From NCBI GenBank assembly GCA_900769985.1, contig CAAGIS010000067.1, positions 1 to 64,000 on the forward strand: a stretch of DNA of 64,000 nt. The letters run 5' to 3'. Below are positions 61,312 through 64,000 of this stretch, in pieces. The position numbers and the translations under genes were made by a program. The notes under the pieces were generated by a model. That model saw nothing but the letters and a program-made list of their open reading frames with translations, did no database searches and had not been told where the DNA came from. Every line of letters starts with the position of its first letter. The stretch's first letter is position 1. The stretch comes from Spirochaetia bacterium (GTDB lineage Bacteria > Spirochaetota > Spirochaetia > Treponematales > Treponemataceae).

Positions 61312-62301
61312 ATGCGAATTGGAATTTTAGGTTATGGAAATTTAGGGCGTGGCGTGGAATGTGCCATAAAGCAAAATCCGGATTGTGAACTTAAAGCTGT
61401 TTTTACAAGACGGAATCCTGAAAGCATAAAAGTTCTTACTAAAGGAACAGGCGTGTTCAGTGTGGACAAAATTCTTTCGTATAAAGATGAAATTGATGTA
61501 TTGATTCTTTGCGGGGGCAGCGCTGTAGATTTGCCTGAACAGACGCCTAAGTTTGCAAGACATTTTAATGTCGTAGATAGTTTTGACACTCATGCAAAAA
61601 TTCCTTTCCACTTTGACAATGTAGATAAATCTGCAAAAGAATCAGGTCATGTTGCTTTGATTTCGTGTGGCTGGGATCCAGGGCTTTTCAGTTTGAACAG
61701 GCTTTATGCAAATTGTATTCTTCCGTGCGGAAAAGATTATACTTTCTGGGGTAAAGGAGTAAGTCAGGGACACAGTGATGCTGTTCGCCGCATAAAAGGC
61801 GTAAAAGATGCAAAACAGTATACTATTCCTGTTGAGGCCTCTCTTTCTGCCGTTCGCAATTGTGAAAACCCTGAATTGACAATAAGGCAAAAGCATACAA
61901 GAGAATGTTTTGTTGTTGCAGAAGAAAACTGTACAGATGAAGATTTAATGCGAATTGAAAATGAAATAAAGACAATGCCTGATTATTTTTATGATTACGA
62001 TACGACAGTTCATTTTATTTCGCAGGAACAATTTAAGGCCGAACATTCTCAGATGTCGCATGGCGGCTTTGTAATCCGCACAGGAAAAACTGGTTGGAAC
62101 AACGAGTACAATAATATAATCGAATATAATTTAAAACTTGATTCAAATCCTGCCTTTACTTCCTGCGTGCTCATCTCTTTTGCACGTGCTGTTTTTAAAA
62201 TGTACTCAGAGGGGGTGACAGGTTGTAAAACTGTTTTTGATATTCCGCCTGCGTATTTAAGTCCACTTTCAAGTCAGGAACTGAGGGCGCATTTACTTTA
62301 A
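61312..62301 (+). CDS. ddh: meso-Diaminopimelate dehydrogenase
   Basis: It makes meso-DAP in one step from tetrahydrodipicolinate, ammonia and NADPH, bypassing the succinyl or acetyl routes. The Rossmann start is RIGILGYGNLGRGVECAI. VDSFDTHAKIP, SCGWDPGLFSLNRLYA and FWGKGVSQGHSDAVRRIKGV are conserved in known Ddh enzymes. Length is 329. GGAGG is 7 bases before the ATG. lysA follows, making a short meso-DAP to lysine unit. Confidence 0.95.
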   Translation: MRIGILGYGNLGRGVECAIKQNPDCELKAVFTRRNPESIKVLTKGTGVFSVDKILSYKDEIDVLILCGGSAVDLPEQTPKFARHFNVVDSFDTHAKIPFHFDNVDKSAKESGHVALISCGWDPGLFSLNRLYANCILPCGKDYTFWGKGVSQGHSDAVRRIKGVKDAKQYTIPVEASLSAVRNCENPELTIRQKHTRECFVVAEENCTDEDLMRIENEIKTMPDYFYDYDTTVHFISQEQFKAEHSQMSHGGFVIRTGKTGWNNEYNNIIEYNLKLDSNPAFTSCVLISFARAVFKMYSEGVTGCKTVFDIPPAYLSPLSSQELRAHLL

Positions 62302-62309
62302 TTTGATTT

Positions 62310-62334
62310 GATTTGCAAATTTGTGTTGCAAATC
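62310..62334 (+). other. First hairpin of the lysA leader
   Basis: GATTTGC pairs with GCAAATC; an alternative inner stem around GTT matches the V-ATPase hairpin GTTTGC-GTT-GCAAAC with covarying end pairs. The linker TTATC(A/T)ACTGC to the next hairpin is shared with the V-ATPase leader. Confidence 0.55.
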
Positions 62335-62345
62335 TTCTTATCTAC

Positions 62346-62375
62346 TGCACATTCTCATTTTATTGCGAATGTGCA
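62346..62375 (+). other. Octaloop hairpin in the lysA leader
   Basis: A 9-bp stem, TGCACATTC/GAATGTGCA, a T-C mismatch and a C-G pair close the loop ATTTTATT. Confidence 0.75.
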
Positions 62376-62383
62376 TGAATATA

Positions 62384-62418
62384 CAAATCGGAAATTTAAA
62401 TTTCCGATTTGACTTTTT
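62384..62418 (+). terminator. Terminator hairpin in the lysA leader (candidate attenuator)
   Basis: A perfect 28-base palindrome with 14-base arms (CAAATCGGAAATTT) is followed by AC and TTTTT. It ends two bases before the GGGAG ribosome binding site of lysA, so it can stop transcription or block translation just before the gene. Confidence 0.8.
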
Positions 62419-62430
62419 ATGGGAGATTAT

Positions 62431-63672
62431 ATGAATTCTTACATTGACTCAGTTGATTTTTTTAAAGGAAATAATCCTGAAAAAATTGCCGCTGAATTTG
62501 GAACGCCTCTTTATGTTTATAATGAGGAAATCATTAGAAACAGAATGAACAGAGTAGGAACTGTAATAAAAAAATTTCCGTATACAGCAAATTATTCTGT
62601 AAAGGCAAACACTAATATACATATTCTTCGTCTTGCACTTGAAGAAGGCAATAATTGTGATGCGATGAGCATCGGTGAAATCCAGATGCTTTTGAAGGCA
62701 GGCTTTCCGAGTGAAAAAATTTTCTTTGTTCCGAATAATGTTTCAGAAGCTGAATTGCAGTTTGCGATTGACAATCACATTATGACAAGTCTTGATTCTC
62801 TTTCTCAACTTGAACTTTTCGGCAGATTAAATAACGGCGGTGCATGTGCTGTGCGTATTAATCCAGGAGTCGGTGCAGGCCATTGCGAAAAAGTCATCAC
62901 AGGTGGAAAGAAAACTAAATTTGGAATTCAGGAAAGCGATATTGACAGGATTTTTGACATTGCAAAAAAATATAATCTGACTATTGCAGGAATAAATCAG
63001 CACATCGGTTCTTTGTTTATGGACGGAAAGCCGTATCTTGATGCCGTAAAAAATATCCTGCGCATTGCAAAAAGATTTAAGAATTTGCAATTTATCGATT
63101 TTGGCGGTGGTTACGGAATTCCGTATCATAAACTTGATGATGAAAAAGATTTTCCGATGGAAGAATTTTCAGTTCAGCTTGAAAAAATCATTCAGGATTT
63201 TGTTGACGATTATAAATCTGTTCCTCTTTTTAAATCTGAACCTGGCCGTTATTGCATTGCAGAAGGAGGTGTAATTTTAGGGCGAGTATTTGCGCTCAAG
63301 GAAAATGCCGGAAAAATTTATGCAGGCACTGATATTGGAATGAATGTCCTTGTGCGCCCGAGCATGTATGATTCCTGGCATGATATTGAAGTTCTTCGTT
63401 GCGGAAAAGTTGTAAGCCGTGATGAACTTGCTGAACAAACTGTCACAGGTAATATCTGCGAATCAGGTGATTTACTTGCAAAAGACAGACTGCTTCCTAA
63501 AATTAATATTGGTGATTTAGTTTGTGTTTTAGATACGGGCGCTTATGGCTGGAGTATGTGTTCGACATATAATTCACGGCCGCGCCCTGCAGAAGTCATG
63601 ATTTGCAAAGACGGTTCTGTAAAACAGATTCGCCGTCGTGAAACTGTCGAAGATTTAATGCGACTTTTTTAA
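62431..63672 (+). CDS. lysA: Diaminopimelate decarboxylase
   Basis: A PLP enzyme that decarboxylates meso-DAP to L-lysine. The PLP Lys is in YSVKANTN (about residue 54). HIGSLFMDG, FGGGYGIPYH, EPGRY and CESGD-LLAKDR follow in order, and the C-terminal ends with YNSRPRPAEVM. Length is 413. ATG after GGGAG; an in-frame ATG four codons upstream overlaps that site. The leader carries hairpins and a terminator that suggest regulation. Confidence 0.96.
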   Translation: MNSYIDSVDFFKGNNPEKIAAEFGTPLYVYNEEIIRNRMNRVGTVIKKFPYTANYSVKANTNIHILRLALEEGNNCDAMSIGEIQMLLKAGFPSEKIFFVPNNVSEAELQFAIDNHIMTSLDSLSQLELFGRLNNGGACAVRINPGVGAGHCEKVITGGKKTKFGIQESDIDRIFDIAKKYNLTIAGINQHIGSLFMDGKPYLDAVKNILRIAKRFKNLQFIDFGGGYGIPYHKLDDEKDFPMEEFSVQLEKIIQDFVDDYKSVPLFKSEPGRYCIAEGGVILGRVFALKENAGKIYAGTDIGMNVLVRPSMYDSWHDIEVLRCGKVVSRDELAEQTVTGNICESGDLLAKDRLLPKINIGDLVCVLDTGAYGWSMCSTYNSRPRPAEVMICKDGSVKQIRRRETVEDLMRLF

Positions 63673-63674
63673 AA

Positions 63675-63708
63675 TGAAACAGGGGAACTTCAAAGTTCCC
63701 CATGTTTT
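63675..63708. terminator. Terminator between lysA and guaB
   Basis: A 9-bp stem, GGGGAACTT/AAGTTCCCC, with a two-base loop is extended by AAAC/GTTT-type pairs and followed by TTTT. It lies between convergent genes and can act both ways. Confidence 0.8.
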
Positions 63709-63753
63709 AGCTTAAACGTATATTAACCCTGCATATTTTATAATCGTAAAAAA

Positions 63754-64000
63754 TTATTCAGCTCTAATGCTAGGCGACTTAACGATAACGTCGTGTGCAG
63801 AACCTTCAGAAATAGAGGCTGCAGAAACAAGCGTAATTTTTGCTTTTTCCTGAAGTTCCGGGATTGACAACGCACCGCAGTTGCACATTGTGTGGCTTAC
63901 TTTACTGATTGTCATCGTAACATTGTCATGAAGGCTTCCTGCATAAGGAACGTAAGAATCAACGCCTTCTTCAAATGCCATCTTTTTAGCTCCGCCTAAA
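63754..64000 (-). CDS. guaB: IMP dehydrogenase, C-terminal part (runs off the window)
   Basis: The C-terminal 80 or so residues of IMP dehydrogenase, the NAD-dependent step from IMP to XMP in guanine nucleotide synthesis. EEGVDSYVPYAGSL is the conserved post-flap segment, and SAASISEGSAHDVIVKSPS is the typical end. The frame stays open past the right edge (GGAKKMAFEEG). The active-site Cys and CBS domains are not in view. Confidence 0.88.
   Translation of the reverse strand, partial: LGGAKKMAFEEGVDSYVPYAGSLHDNVTMTISKVSHTMCNCGALSIPELQEKAKITLVSAASISEGSAHDVIVKSPSIRAE

Noticed and set aside
62302..62430. Lysine riboswitch before lysA
   Set aside because: The leader is shorter than the usual 170 or so bases and the five-helix conserved core is not visible.

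Overview
The window reads as chromosomal DNA of a spirochaete close to Treponema. The bases are AT-rich and several genes start at TTG. Lipoproteins have FFSC-type lipoboxes, tetratricopeptide (TPR) proteins are abundant, and there is a V-type (A/V) ATPase operon instead of an F-type one. A secreted GH5 endoglucanase and a meso-diaminopimelate dehydrogenase suggest a gut or rumen species rather than T. pallidum. This placement rests on protein families and gene content only; no rRNA is present.

Layout: 1-247 is a tandem repeat array ending at a promoter. 248-8688 is a forward block: rpe, three envelope/TPR proteins, recA, folK, scpA-scpB, a pseudouridine synthase and cmk. 8698-13500 carries rpsA, a sigma-54-type activator, a TPR membrane protein and a lipoprotein. 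13598-14771 holds tRNA-Arg, tRNA-Pro, a lone ABC permease and, reversed, tRNA-Val. 14853-18296 has a ComFB-like gene, a lipoprotein, a possible PilZ protein and a UDP-glucuronate decarboxylase. 18353-30815 is mostly reverse: serS, the smc operon, a DEAD-box helicase, clpX-clpP-tig and three tRNAs, with a forward glycosyltransferase inside. 31103-34325 has the endoglucanase, an alpha/beta-hydrolase-like protein, secG and a PTS IIA gene. 34532-43195 is the V-ATPase operon (H/G-like, C, I, K, F, E, A, B, D). It is followed by a universal stress protein, a J-domain protein, map, an HtrA protease and 5-formyl-THF cyclo-ligase. 47524-57888 mixes a TPR protein, thrH, a RecQ-type helicase, galT, a MATE transporter, a lipoprotein/outer-membrane protein pair, a Gfo/Idh oxidoreductase and rpsU. 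58038-63672 has a radical SAM protein, a HAD phosphatase, a TrmB-type regulator, ddh and lysA. The C-terminal part of guaB runs off the right edge.

Several genes form recognisable sets. scpA/scpB and smc, at separate loci, make the condensin complex. clpX, clpP and tig form a protein quality-control cluster with htrA elsewhere. ddh and lysA give the direct route to meso-DAP and then lysine, next to a TrmB-like regulator with its own large palindrome.

The most unusual signals are non-coding. (1) A family of 78-92 bp tandem repeats occurs at two loci about 48 kb apart. Its stems covary, and each array ends right at the -35 box of the next gene. (2) A hairpin with an AT-rich eight-base loop and covarying stems lies in the leaders of the V-ATPase operon, ddh and lysA. 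In lysA it is followed by a perfect terminator hairpin directly before the ribosome binding site, which looks like an attenuator. (3) About 50-bp REP-like palindromes occur in three gaps. No CRISPR array, prophage or insertion sequence was seen.
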